NCBI RefSeq assembly: GCF_000429185.2
Contig: NZ_AUBJ02000001.1
Location: forward strand, 3,410,001 to 3,474,000
Source: Actinoalloteichus caeruleus DSM 43889
GTDB lineage: Bacteria; Actinomycetota; Actinomycetes; Mycobacteriales; Pseudonocardiaceae
Direction of reading: 5' to 3'
Length of the DNA stretch: 64,000 bases
Each line of letters opens with the position of its first letter. The first letter of the stretch is position 1. Positions 30,409-38,799 of this stretch are shown piece after piece. Both the position numbers and the translations under genes were made by a program. Below the pieces are notes generated by a model, which saw only the letters and a list, made by a program, of their open reading frames with translations, was not told where the DNA came from and made no database searches.

Positions 30409-31557
30409 TCATGATCTCAAATCGGCGGCGGCGTCGTCGCCCGGCCAGCCCAGGGCGGTGAGCCCCAGCACGATCTCCCGGTCCCGGTCGAGGCCGAGCA
30501 CGGACTCGAAGGACTCGTCGCGCAGCGCGGCGGTGAACGCGACGCCCAGGCTCATCGCCGTCGCCACCAGGTAGGCGGTCTGCGAGAGATGGCCCATGTC
30601 CATCTGCACCATCCGATATGCCCGCGCGGTGTCGTACTTCCACCAGGTCCGCTCGAGCGTCGCGACATGGCAGAGCTGGACCGCCGCCTCCCCCACCCAT
30701 TCCTGGCCGCCACTGGCCTCGGCCACCTCCCCCGCCGACCACGGTGGCCCGAGGGGTTCGAGCACGTGATCCGCGGCGTCGTAGTGGTACCACCCCGGTT
30801 CGAGCCCGGCCACGCTCCGGACGTGCGGGTACACCTCGATCGGATGACGAGCCCCGGCGGAGGGCGAGGACTTGAAGAGGTTGCCGTCCTGGTCCGGACC
30901 CGGCCGGCCCGGGGCCGGACCGGCGAGCACGGCGAGCAGGTCGCCCAACCGCGCGGCGTCGACCGGCCGGGGGCGGAACCGCCGGGTCGTGCGCCGTGCC
31001 AGCAGCACGTCCCGCAGGGGCCGCTCACCCCAGCGCGCGCCGGACGCGTCCGCCAGCGTGGCGGCGGGCCGATCGCCGGTCCACTGGGCGCTGATCGGCG
31101 GGAGGGGGACCCCGGCCGCCCTCCCGTCCCGCCGGCGGAGGAGCGGGGACGGCGGGGGGTCGGTGACCGCCCTCTCCGCGAGTGCGCGGTCCTGTTCGTC
31201 GGCGTCGGCGTAGGGCGTGTCCCGGAGGGTGCGGGTCGCGTAGTGGAACTGGCGCGCCGAGGGTCCTCCGTCGCGCCAGGCGGCGAGCAACCGCTGCTCC
31301 GCGCGGTGCTCCGGAGTGCCCTCGGCGACCAGGAGCCCCGCGTCGAGGAGGGCTGTGAGCACCGGCCACACGGCAGCCCGTTCCTCGGTGTCCAGTTCGG
31401 CGAGCACCTCGTCGGTGTCGGCGAAGGACCGGAACTCCCAGCAGAGCCGAGCGAGGGGGGCGGTCAGCTCGAACTGCCGGTGGCGCAGGTAGTCGTCGAG
31501 CACGACCCGGCCCTCCGCGAGGTGCGCGCTCGTGTGCTCAGCGACCTTCAGACGCAC
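30409..31557 (-). CDS. SagB/ThcOx-type nitroreductase-fold dehydrogenase
   Basis: 382 residues from GTG 31557, with AGGAG 8 nt upstream. The first 100 residues look like a winged helix (LDDYLRHRQFELTAPLARLCWEF, VWPVLTALLDAGLLV). The FMN-dependent nitroreductase domain spans about 175-375: the phosphate-binding RRTTRRFRPR, SSPSAGARHPIEVYPHV with GWYHYDAADHVLEPL as in SagB, and LGVAFTAAL. SagB-type enzymes oxidise azolines in peptides, but no cyclodehydratase is present here, so another dehydrogenation is likely. It overlaps the ATP-grasp gene by 20 nt and so is translationally coupled to it. Confidence 0.88.
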   Translation of the reverse strand: MRLKVAEHTSAHLAEGRVVLDDYLRHRQFELTAPLARLCWEFRSFADTDEVLAELDTEERAAVWPVLTALLDAGLLVAEGTPEHRAEQRLLAAWRDGGPSARQFHYATRTLRDTPYADADEQDRALAERAVTDPPPSPLLRRRDGRAAGVPLPPISAQWTGDRPAATLADASGARWGERPLRDVLLARRTTRRFRPRPVDAARLGDLLAVLAGPAPGRPGPDQDGNLFKSSPSAGARHPIEVYPHVRSVAGLEPGWYHYDAADHVLEPLGPPWSAGEVAEASGGQEWVGEAAVQLCHVATLERTWWKYDTARAYRMVQMDMGHLSQTAYLVATAMSLGVAFTAALRDESFESVLGLDRDREIVLGLTALGWPGDDAAADLRS

Positions 31558-32698
31558 CGCGCAGCTCCTGGAACCTCGACGCGACCCACTCGTGGGTGGC
31601 CCTCGACACCCTGGTGTCCTCGGCCCGGTACTCGAACCACCGCCAGTCGCAGTTGACGTTGACCTCCAGGAACACCGGTTCGCCTTCCACCACGAGCAGG
31701 TCGAACGCCGCGATGTCGAGCCGCCAGTGCCGGACCAGCGCGAGCAGGGTCGCGGCGAGCGGCCGGGGGGTCTCGACGGCCTCGACGGTGACGGCGTCCG
31801 GGTCCTGCCACAGCTGGGCGGGGTCCAACTTGCGCACGCGGTAGGCGATCAGCTCGCCTCCGACGACGAAGACCCGGAGTTCCTCCTCCGCGTCGAGGTG
31901 CTGTTGCACGATGACAGGAGCCGGTTCCACGACGTCACGGGACCGGCTGGGGTCGAGCGGACGCGGGAACAACCCGTGGAGCGCCCCGGGCCTGGGTTCG
32001 AGCAGGTGGCGACCGGCGGTCTTGACCAGGCAGCGGCCGCCGCCGGGGCGGTTGCGGGCTGGGCGGGTGGTCACGGCGGTGCGCGGGACCCGGAGCCCGA
32101 AGGAGGCGGCGTCGTCCAGCTGGCTGAGCCGGTCGAGGTTGCGGGTGTGCCGGGGGCTGTTGACGTGGCACCAGTCGCGCCGGACGGACAGCCAGTCGCT
32201 CACGGCGGTCCACTGTTCGATGGCGTAGGCACCGCGCAGCGAGCGCCCGTCGGCGGGGACGGCGGCGATGTCGAAGTGGCGGCGCCAGACCAGCAGGGGG
32301 CGCAGGAGCCGGTTGCCGAGTTCGACGAGCGGCGCGTCCGGGTAGACGGTGAGCGGTAGGTCGAGGCAGCGGTCGGCGTCGATGCGGACGAGCCGGATGT
32401 CCCGCTCCGCCAGGGCCAGGGAGAGCTCGTTCATCTCCATGTCGGCGGCGCGGGCGAGCACGAGGACGCAGGGTTGCGGGTCGACGGTGGAGTCGCCGGA
32501 GCCCTCGTCGACGAGCTCGGCCGCGTACATGCGCTCCTGGAAGTCGAGGCAGGTGCTCGGGGCGCGGAAGAAGTAGTCCTGGCCCTGGAGCAACAGCGGA
32601 GCCGTCAGCACCTCGCCCAGGGCGCTCGAGGGGGGTGGGGGAACGGGATCGGCCTGACCGGGCGGAGGCGCTACCGCGTCCCCGCCGGCGGAGATCAC
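31538..32698 (-). CDS. ATP-grasp peptide ligase, MvdD/TgmB-like
   Basis: 386 residues from GTG 32698. A pre-ATP-grasp domain (CVLVLARAADMEMNELSLALAERDIRLVRIDADR, then RPLLVWRRHFD and WCHVNSPRHTRNLDRLSQL) resembles graspetide ligases MvdD/TgmB. The ATP-grasp core follows: GGRCLVKTAGR, IVQQHLDAEEELRVFVVGGELIAYRV and the Mg-binding end FLEVNVNCDWRWFEY (343-357). Such enzymes activate a carboxylate as acyl phosphate and form ester or amide bonds, often on a short precursor peptide. The start lies 1 nt after the stop of the 39-residue peptide gene, strongly suggesting that peptide as substrate. Confidence 0.88.
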   Translation of the reverse strand: MISAGGDAVAPPPGQADPVPPPPSSALGEVLTAPLLLQGQDYFFRAPSTCLDFQERMYAAELVDEGSGDSTVDPQPCVLVLARAADMEMNELSLALAERDIRLVRIDADRCLDLPLTVYPDAPLVELGNRLLRPLLVWRRHFDIAAVPADGRSLRGAYAIEQWTAVSDWLSVRRDWCHVNSPRHTRNLDRLSQLDDAASFGLRVPRTAVTTRPARNRPGGGRCLVKTAGRHLLEPRPGALHGLFPRPLDPSRSRDVVEPAPVIVQQHLDAEEELRVFVVGGELIAYRVRKLDPAQLWQDPDAVTVEAVETPRPLAATLLALVRHWRLDIAAFDLLVVEGEPVFLEVNVNCDWRWFEYRAEDTRVSRATHEWVASRFQELRGASEGR

Positions 32699-32699
32699 G

Positions 32700-32819
32700 T
32701 CAGTCGTCCTTCTTCCGGAAGATCTTCTGCTCCCTGGCGTACTCCGCCGCGTACTCGGCGAGCGCCCCGTCCTCCGCTTGACCCGAACGGAGCAGCGCTG
32801 CCAGCTCTTTCAGCGACAT
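32700..32819 (-). CDS. 39-residue peptide, candidate substrate of the ATP-grasp/SagB pair
   Basis: A short gene read as one helix-prone peptide. It opens MSLKELAALL (an amphipathic, leader-like helix), continues with RSGQAEDGAL, then A21-E22-Y23-A24-A25-E26-Y27, and ends K32-I-F-R-K-K-D-D39. It has no Cys, Ser or Thr beyond S2 and S12 and no glycine-rich core, so lanthipeptide or azole chemistry is unlikely. The two Glu-Tyr pairs or the acidic C-terminus could be modified. The start has a near-perfect ribosome-binding site, and the downstream gene begins 1 nt after the stop. I do not recognise the peptide family. Confidence 0.8.
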   Translation of the reverse strand: MSLKELAALLRSGQAEDGALAEYAAEYAREQKIFRKKDD

Positions 32820-32823
32820 GGAG

Positions 32824-32835
32824 GATCACCTCTTT
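32824..32835 (-). promoter_or_regulatory. Near-perfect Shine-Dalgarno for the 39-residue peptide
   Basis: AAAGAGGTGATC matches the full complement of the 16S 3' end (AAGGAGGTGATC) at 11 of 12 bases, 4 nt before the ATG (6 nt from the AGGTGA core). It is the strongest such site I saw in the window and implies high translation of the peptide. Confidence 0.8.
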
Positions 32836-33068
32836 CCGACGCGCGAAACCACACCTTGGAGTGGATCACCGGGCAGTAGTTTCGGGTTCGGCTTACTCAC
32901 TGTCAAGTTGAGCCGGAAACATTATCGCTCGACTGGACCATCTGAGCGAGAGTTGAATGAAAAACTACTACATGAAGTGGCGAAGGGGTCCGGGCGAACG
33001 GAGCAGCGCGCTCAACCGAACGGCGCACCCGGGCGGGAACCACGCTGTTTCCGCCTCGGTGGCACAAC
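32836..33068 (-). promoter_or_regulatory. A+T-rich promoter region of the peptide cassette
   Basis: Positions 32860-32980 are markedly richer in A+T than the flanks. A consensus -35 hexamer TTGACA occurs at 32906-32901 on the minus strand, but a matching -10 is not clear. Transcription would start some 50-60 nt before the peptide. Confidence 0.4.
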
Positions 33069-34394
33069 TCACTTGGCGGTGGCCCTGGCGAACTCGGCCT
33101 TGGGGTCCTGGATCTGCCCCATCGAGATGACCTCGCGGCGCAGCAGCAGGGCGAGCGTCCAGTCGATGACGATGCGGACCTTGCGGTTGAAGGTGGGCAT
33201 CCGGCTCATGTGGTACGTGCGGTGCATGAACCACGCGGGGAAGCCCTTCAGCTTGATCCCGTACACGTCGGCGACACCCTTGTAGAGACCCAGGCCGGCG
33301 ACCGAACCCACGTGGGCGTGCTTGTACTGGCGGGTCGGCCTGCCCCGCAGCGAGGCGATCAGGTTGTCCGCGAGCTGACGGGCCTGCCGGACCGCGTGCT
33401 GGGCGGACGGGCTGCACGTCGCGTTGGGGTCCGTCTCGGCCTTGGACAGGTCGGGAACGGCCGAGCAGTCCCCCGCCGACCACACGTCGGAGGTCCCCTC
33501 GACCTGGAGGGCGGCGGTGCAGCGCACCCGGCCCCGCTCGTCGAGGGGCAGGTCGGTGTCCCGGAGCATCGGGTTGGCCTTCACCCCCGCCGTCCAGACG
33601 ATGGTGTCCGCGTCGAACTCGGTGCCGTCGGAGAGGACGACGCGACCGTCGACCATGCTCTCCACCCGGGTCTCGAGGTAGCAGCGGATCCCGCGCTCCT
33701 CCAGCCGGCGCACCGTGTACACACCCATCTTCGGGCTGACCTCGGGCATGACCCTGTTCGCGGCCTCGACGAGGACCCACTGGACCTCGGACTGCTTGAT
33801 CGAGGGGTAGTAGCGGACGGCGTAGCGCGCCATGTCCTCCAGCTCGGCGAGCGCCTCGATCCCCGCGAAGCCGCCGCCGATCACCACGAAGGTCAGCAGC
33901 TTCCTGCGCACCTCCGGGTCCTGCGTCGAGGCGGCCTGGTCCAGCCGGGACAGCACGTGGTTGCGGAGGTAGATGGCCTCACCGACCGTCCGGAAGGCGA
34001 TCCCCTGTTCCGGGAGCCCGGGGATCGGGAGCGTCCTGGCCACCGAACCGGGCGAGACGACCAGCTGGTCGTACTCGATCTCCTCGACCACACCGTCCTG
34101 GTTCTCGACGGTCACCGCGTTGCGGGCGTGCTCGATCCGCGTGACCCGCCCGGTCACCACGTGGCACCGGCGCAGCGTGCGCCGGAGCGGGACCACCACA
34201 TGCCGGGGCTCGATCGACCCGGCCGCCGCTTCGGGGAGAAACGGCTGGTAGGTCATGTGGGGCTGCGGGTCGATGACCGTGACAGAGGCCTCCCGCCCGC
34301 GCAACTTTGACTGTAGGCGCAGGGCCGTATACATTCCGACGTATCCACCGCCGACGATCACAATGCGCGTCGGTCCGGACTTCACACCAGCCAT
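33069..34394 (-). CDS. ndh: Type II NADH dehydrogenase (NDH-2)
   Basis: A 441-residue single-subunit flavoprotein that passes electrons from NADH to menaquinone without proton pumping. The FAD fold starts at VIVGGGYVGMYTALRL. The NADH fold is TFVVIGGGFAGIEALAELED. DTIVWTAGVKANP, VWSAGDCSAVPDL and the quinone-site segment PSAQHAVRQARQLADN are conserved. The C-terminal part with a hydrophobic helix (VIDWTLALLLRREV) attaches the enzyme to the membrane. It is transcribed in the same direction as the downstream peptide cassette but 249 bp apart. Confidence 0.93.
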   Translation of the reverse strand: MAGVKSGPTRIVIVGGGYVGMYTALRLQSKLRGREASVTVIDPQPHMTYQPFLPEAAAGSIEPRHVVVPLRRTLRRCHVVTGRVTRIEHARNAVTVENQDGVVEEIEYDQLVVSPGSVARTLPIPGLPEQGIAFRTVGEAIYLRNHVLSRLDQAASTQDPEVRRKLLTFVVIGGGFAGIEALAELEDMARYAVRYYPSIKQSEVQWVLVEAANRVMPEVSPKMGVYTVRRLEERGIRCYLETRVESMVDGRVVLSDGTEFDADTIVWTAGVKANPMLRDTDLPLDERGRVRCTAALQVEGTSDVWSAGDCSAVPDLSKAETDPNATCSPSAQHAVRQARQLADNLIASLRGRPTRQYKHAHVGSVAGLGLYKGVADVYGIKLKGFPAWFMHRTYHMSRMPTFNRKVRIVIDWTLALLLRREVISMGQIQDPKAEFARATAK

Positions 34395-34578
34395 GCCTCC
34401 ATGGTTGCACCGGCGACGTCACCCGAACCGTTCAGTGGTGGCTCATTGTGACCCGGCTCGCTCTCCACTCCCTGCGCAAACACCATCCGTATCGGGGAAC
34501 CGGACAAATCGCCGCCCTGGAAGGGCTACCACGAACGGGCTAACCGGCCCTCGTCCCCCTGGCTCAGCGTGAGGCAGT

Positions 34579-35325
34579 TCATTCCGCGATGTCGGCCACC
34601 CGCGCCGCCGCGCGGAGCCGGTCCTCCACCATCCCGGGGCTGAGGCGGCCGGTCGAGGTGTTGCGTTGGCTCACGTGGTAGCAGCCCAGCAGGTGCAGTG
34701 GACCGCCCTCCGACGCGGAGGGCAGCACCACGTGGGCGTCGTGCGCGAAGGCGGGGCGGGGCCGGGGGACGCGCCAGCCCGCGGCGGCGAGCACCGGCAG
34801 CACCGCCTGCCAGCCGAACCCGCCCAGCACCAGCACCGCCCGCAGGGTGGGTGCCAGCAGTTCGAACTCCCGGGCCAGCCAGGGGCGGCAGGTGTCCCGC
34901 TCACCGGGTGTCGGCCTGTTGTCCGGGGGCGCGCAGTGCACGGGTGAGGTCACTCGCGTGGACCTCAATGTCAGGCCGTCCCCGGGCCGGACCGAGTCCG
35001 GCCGGGACGCCAACCCAGCGCGGTACATCGCCGCGTACAGCACCTCGCCGGACCGGTCCCCCGTGAACATGCGGCCCGTGCGGTTCCCGCCGTGCGCGGC
35101 CGGCGCCAGGCCGACGACGGCCAGCGCCGCGTCCCTCGGCCCGAACCCGGGCACCGGCCGCCCCCAGTACTCCTCGTCGCGGAAAGCTGCCCGCTTCACC
35201 CGCGCGACCTCCTCCCGCCACGCCACCAGCCGGGGGCAGGCCCGACAGGTGGGCAGGACCTCGTCCAGCTCGTCGATCCCCGTCAGCGTGGGCGCGACGG
35301 CGGCGGGCCAGGGTGTCTCCTCCAT
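34579..35325 (-). CDS. Uracil-DNA glycosylase, UdgB (type 5) family
   Basis: About 248 residues from ATG 35325. Four cysteines for a 4Fe-4S cluster are seen in LPTCRACPRL and in SPVHCAPPDNRPTPGERDTC. The UdgB motif A region is GLAPAAHGGNRTGRMFTGDRSG, and the C-terminal motif is GCYHVSQRNTSTGRL. It excises uracil and deaminated bases from DNA. The start is uncertain: GGAGG is too close to this ATG, and ATG 35358 is an alternative. It is divergent from the S10 peptidase gene. Confidence 0.88.
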   Translation of the reverse strand: MEETPWPAAVAPTLTGIDELDEVLPTCRACPRLVAWREEVARVKRAAFRDEEYWGRPVPGFGPRDAALAVVGLAPAAHGGNRTGRMFTGDRSGEVLYAAMYRAGLASRPDSVRPGDGLTLRSTRVTSPVHCAPPDNRPTPGERDTCRPWLAREFELLAPTLRAVLVLGGFGWQAVLPVLAAAGWRVPRPRPAFAHDAHVVLPSASEGGPLHLLGCYHVSQRNTSTGRLSPGMVEDRLRAAARVADIAE

Positions 35326-35470
35326 ACCTCCACCCTGCCCACCGGAGCCGTTCGTCATGTCCGGAGCCACCAGGGTGAGCACCCCCGATGTCCGGGCACC
35401 GCGTCCCGGCGGCAGCACGTGACCGGAAGGTTCTCGCGCTCGTGAGCGTCCGCTCCGTAGGCTGCGGCGC

Positions 35471-36976
35471 ATGGCGAACACCGAGGGCGCGAGCGCGCCG
35501 AGCGAGCGGGAGGACCACGCCGCCGACGCGACGGCCACCCGCACGGCGGAGACCCCGACCGACGACCTGGTCACCACCCAGCACAGCCTGACCGTGGGTG
35601 AACGGACCCTCCCCTACACAGCGACGACCGGTCGCGTCGTCTTACGGGAGGAGGTGCACACCGACGGGGTGTTCGACGGGCACCGCCCGAAGGCGGAGAT
35701 CTTCGTGACCAGCTACACGCTGGACGGCGCCGACCCGGGCACGAGGCCGGTGACCTTCGCCTTCAACGGTGGCCCCGGCTCGTCCAGCGTCTGGTTGCAC
35801 CTCGGGGTGCTCGGCCCCCGCCGCGTGGTGATGGGCGACGCCGGCGACCTGCTCCCCCCTCCCTACGGACTGGCCGACAACCACGAGACCCTCCTCGCGC
35901 ACAGCGACCTGGTGTTCATCGACCCGGTCTCCACGGGCTACTCACGGGCGGCCGAAGGCGAGAAACCCGATCAGTTCCACGGTTTCCGGGGCGACCTGGA
36001 CTCCATCGGCGAGGTCATCCGGCTGTGGACCAGCCGCAACGGTCGGTGGATGTCACCGAAGTTCCTCGCTGGCGAGTCCTACGGAACCCTCCGGGCCGCC
36101 GGTCTGGCCAACCACCTCCAGTCCCGCTACGGGATGTACCTGAACGGCCTGCTGCTGATCTCCAGCGTGCTGGACATGGGAACCATCCGCTTCACCAAGG
36201 GCAACGACCTGCCCTACTCGCTGTTCCTGCCCACCTACGCGGCGATCGCGCACTACCACGGCCTGCACGGCGACCGGCCGCTGCGCGAGGTGCTGGACGA
36301 GGCCGAGGCCTACGCGGCCAGGGACTACCCGTGGGCGCTGGCCAGGGGAGCCCGGCTCACCAGCGAGGAACGCGCCGACGCGGTGGCCACCCTCGCGCGG
36401 CTCACCGGGCTGTCGGAGAAGTACGTCGACCAGGTGGACCTGCGGATCGAGCACATCCGCTTCTTCACCGAGCTGCTGCGCGAGCGCGGCGAGGTCGTGG
36501 GGCGGCTGGACGGGCGGTTCCGGGGCTGGGAGGCCGACGGCGCGTTCGAGCGCTTCACCGCCGACCCGAGCATGAACGCGATCACCGGCCCCTACAGCGC
36601 CGCGCTCAACCACTACCTGCGCTCCGAGCTGGGTTACCACAACGACCTGCCCTACGAGGTCCTGTCCCGTCGGGTGCAGCCGTGGTCCTACGCCGAGTTC
36701 GAGGGCTCGCACGTCCAGTCCACGGACGACCTGGCGACGGCGATGCGCGCCAACCCGCACCTGCGGGTGCACGTCGCCTGCGGCTACCACGACGGCGCGA
36801 CGCCGCACTTCGCCGCCGAGCACGTGTTCGCGCACCTGCCGATCCCCGCCGCGCTCCAGGACAACGTCGAGTTCCGCTACTACGAGGCGGGGCACATGAT
36901 GTACGTCCACGAGGAGTCCCGGGTCCAGCAGTCCGCCGACCTCGCCGAGTTCATCGAGAACACCCTGAACGGCTAG
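35471..36976 (+). CDS. S10-family serine carboxypeptidase-like protein (contains a UUA codon)
   Basis: 501 residues, no signal peptide. The oxyanion-hole motif is FNGGPGSSSVW (N99-S106), the nucleophile S203 is in LAGESYGT, the Asp lies in ACGYHDGATPH and the His in EAGHMMYVHEE, all in S10 order. It removes residues from peptide C-termini; bacterial substrates are unknown. Leu58 is encoded by TTA (35642-35644), the only in-frame TTA codon I found in the window, so translation may depend on a UAA-anticodon tRNA. A strong hairpin follows. Confidence 0.9.
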   Translation: MANTEGASAPSEREDHAADATATRTAETPTDDLVTTQHSLTVGERTLPYTATTGRVVLREEVHTDGVFDGHRPKAEIFVTSYTLDGADPGTRPVTFAFNGGPGSSSVWLHLGVLGPRRVVMGDAGDLLPPPYGLADNHETLLAHSDLVFIDPVSTGYSRAAEGEKPDQFHGFRGDLDSIGEVIRLWTSRNGRWMSPKFLAGESYGTLRAAGLANHLQSRYGMYLNGLLLISSVLDMGTIRFTKGNDLPYSLFLPTYAAIAHYHGLHGDRPLREVLDEAEAYAARDYPWALARGARLTSEERADAVATLARLTGLSEKYVDQVDLRIEHIRFFTELLRERGEVVGRLDGRFRGWEADGAFERFTADPSMNAITGPYSAALNHYLRSELGYHNDLPYEVLSRRVQPWSYAEFEGSHVQSTDDLATAMRANPHLRVHVACGYHDGATPHFAAEHVFAHLPIPAALQDNVEFRYYEAGHMMYVHEESRVQQSADLAEFIENTLNG

Positions 36977-37001
36977 GACGTCCCCGACGGACAGCACACC
37001 G

Positions 37002-37041
37002 CGCGCCCGCCCCGCTCGCCCTCCCGGGAGGGGCGGGCGCG
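37002..37041. terminator. Hairpin after the S10 peptidase gene
   Basis: CGCGCCCGCCCC pairs with GGGGCGGGCGCG around a 16-nt loop, 25 nt after the stop codon. Confidence 0.75.
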
Positions 37042-37486
37042 TCCTCGTCGGGCACCCGGGTGGGAGGCGCGCGAGACGCCAGCACCCGAGCGAGAGCGAG
37101 GTGGGCGCGGTTCGGGACCGGGTGCGCCCCCTGACCTCCCGTCGATCGAGGCCCTCCCCGGTTGAGCGGCGGGAGCCCTCCTCGTGGCGGCGCCGGCGAC
37201 CATCCGCCCTGGCCGCACACCGAGGGTGGCCGCTTCCCCAGCAGGCGGGGCTGGTGCTTGAGCCGTGGACGGCCACCCGGACCACGGCGAACACCGTCCG
37301 AAATGTCGTGATCACGCGTGGTAAGAATCCGAGATGGACGTGATGCCCACCCTCGTGGCGACCCCCTGGCCGCCCGGTCGTTCCCCGCGGGCGCGCACCC
37401 GACGCCCGGCGAACCCCGGCCCAGTGGACAGCCCCTCGTGCCGCGCGGTCGAGCGAGCCTCCGTCCGGTGCTTCCGCGAGCCGCGC

Positions 37487-37600
37487 GTGACCAGGTCAAC
37501 CGGCGCTCCGACCCGGCAGCTCACCACCTCCGAGGAGAGGAAAGCCGCGTTCCCCCTGTCGCGGGCGCTCGCCGACGAACTCCTCGGAGTGAACCCATGA
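37487..37600 (+). CDS. Possible short peptide overlapping the methyltransferase start
   Basis: A 37-residue frame from GTG 37487 (a longer form of 88 residues could begin at ATG 37334). It ends SEERKAAFPLSRALADELLG followed by VNP. Its TGA overlaps the ATG of the PCMT-like gene (ATGA), the arrangement of translationally coupled genes. No good ribosome-binding site is seen. It could be a RiPP precursor for the methyltransferase, a coupling leader peptide, or chance. The 380 bp between 37042 and 37486 hold nothing else that I recognise. Confidence 0.3.
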   Translation: MTRSTGAPTRQLTTSEERKAAFPLSRALADELLGVNP

Positions 37601-38799
37601 CCCCGACCACGCACCACAGCGCCCCGCTGCGTCGACAGCTGACCGACAAGCTCAGCGCCGACGGATTCCTGCGCGGCTCCCGGTGGGAAGAAGCATTCCT
37701 GGCCGTGCCACGCGAGGCCTTCGTCAGCCGGTTCGTCCTGCACGACCCGTCCGGCGAGCGGGCTGAACACGACCTGGCCACGGACGGCGCCGCTCTGGAG
37801 GCCATCTACACGAACGCCTCGTTGATCACCCGCCACGATGCCGGTGGCACACCCACCAGTTCCTCCACGTCCCCGTCGCTGATGGCGCTCATGCTCGAAC
37901 GCCTCGACGCCCACCCTGGACATCGCGTGCTGGAGATCGGCACCGGCTCCGGGTACTCCTCGGCGCTGCTGTCCCACGCGGTTGGCCCGTCGGGTCATGT
38001 CGTCACTCTCGACATCGACGACGCGCTCATCGCCCGGGCGCACGACCTGCACCGGCGCGCGGGCACCACCAACGTCGACCCGCGCGTCGGCGACGGGTAC
38101 CAGGGGTGGGCCGCCGGTGGCCCCTACGACCGGATCATCGCCTGGGCCACCCCGCACGTCCTGCCGCGACCGTGGATGGAGCAGGTGACACCGGGTGCGG
38201 TCGTCGTCACCTCCGTCAAGGTCGCCGAGGTCGCCCTGGCCAACGCCGTACTGCGCTGCCACGTCACGGGAGGACAACCGTGGCTGCTCAGCCCGCACCC
38301 AGGCAGCATGATCGAGATGCACGCGAGGGTCCTCACCGAGTTCCGGCTCCCGATCCGCTACGTGGACGCGGCACGACACACACCCCAGGGACCGTGCTGG
38401 ATCAGCGGGGCCGCGCTGCACGCCCATCCCTCCGCTGCCGCCGAACTCCTGCGCGACCTCACCCCCACGATGACCCCGCTGCCGTCGGCCCCGGAGAACC
38501 GCGACGGCTTCAAGGCATGGGTGTTGGCCACCCACCCCGACCAGGCCGCCACCGCTGGCGACCCCGAAGGGTGGGGGATCGGCCTCGCCGGCCACGACAG
38601 CGCGGCAGTGGTACGGCCGGACGGCACGATCCACCACGCCGGGTCAGATCGCCTGCTCCACCAGCTCAGGCGATCGGTGCGGGCCTGGAACGACGCCGGC
38701 CAACCCGGTTTCGAGGCCCTTACCGCCCACGCCCACCCCACAGCCGAGGGCTGGGCGGTACGCGTGTCCCGGCGGCAGCAGGGGCTCACCGGTCCGTGA
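37597..38799 (+). CDS. PCMT-like methyltransferase, RiPP-associated type
   Basis: 400 residues from ATG 37597 (GGAG 7 nt upstream). The N-terminus LRRQLTDKLSADGFLRGSRWEEAFLAVPREAFV and SAM motif I VLEIGTGSGYSSALL (111-125) are those of protein-L-isoaspartate methyltransferases. The 200-residue C-terminal extension is the type seen in actinomycete enzymes that work on lanthipeptides, graspetides and 'FxLD' peptides, where they methylate Asp to form succinimide/isoAsp. No lanthipeptide or ATP-grasp gene is adjacent; the nearest is the cassette 5 kb away. A repair role is also possible. Confidence 0.82.
   Translation: MTPTTHHSAPLRRQLTDKLSADGFLRGSRWEEAFLAVPREAFVSRFVLHDPSGERAEHDLATDGAALEAIYTNASLITRHDAGGTPTSSSTSPSLMALMLERLDAHPGHRVLEIGTGSGYSSALLSHAVGPSGHVVTLDIDDALIARAHDLHRRAGTTNVDPRVGDGYQGWAAGGPYDRIIAWATPHVLPRPWMEQVTPGAVVVTSVKVAEVALANAVLRCHVTGGQPWLLSPHPGSMIEMHARVLTEFRLPIRYVDAARHTPQGPCWISGAALHAHPSAAAELLRDLTPTMTPLPSAPENRDGFKAWVLATHPDQAATAGDPEGWGIGLAGHDSAAVVRPDGTIHHAGSDRLLHQLRRSVRAWNDAGQPGFEALTAHAHPTAEGWAVRVSRRQQGLTGP

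Noticed and set aside
35326-35577. Longer N-terminus of the UdgB-like protein
   Set aside because: The extra codons overlap the start of the divergent S10 peptidase gene and carry no conserved sequence.
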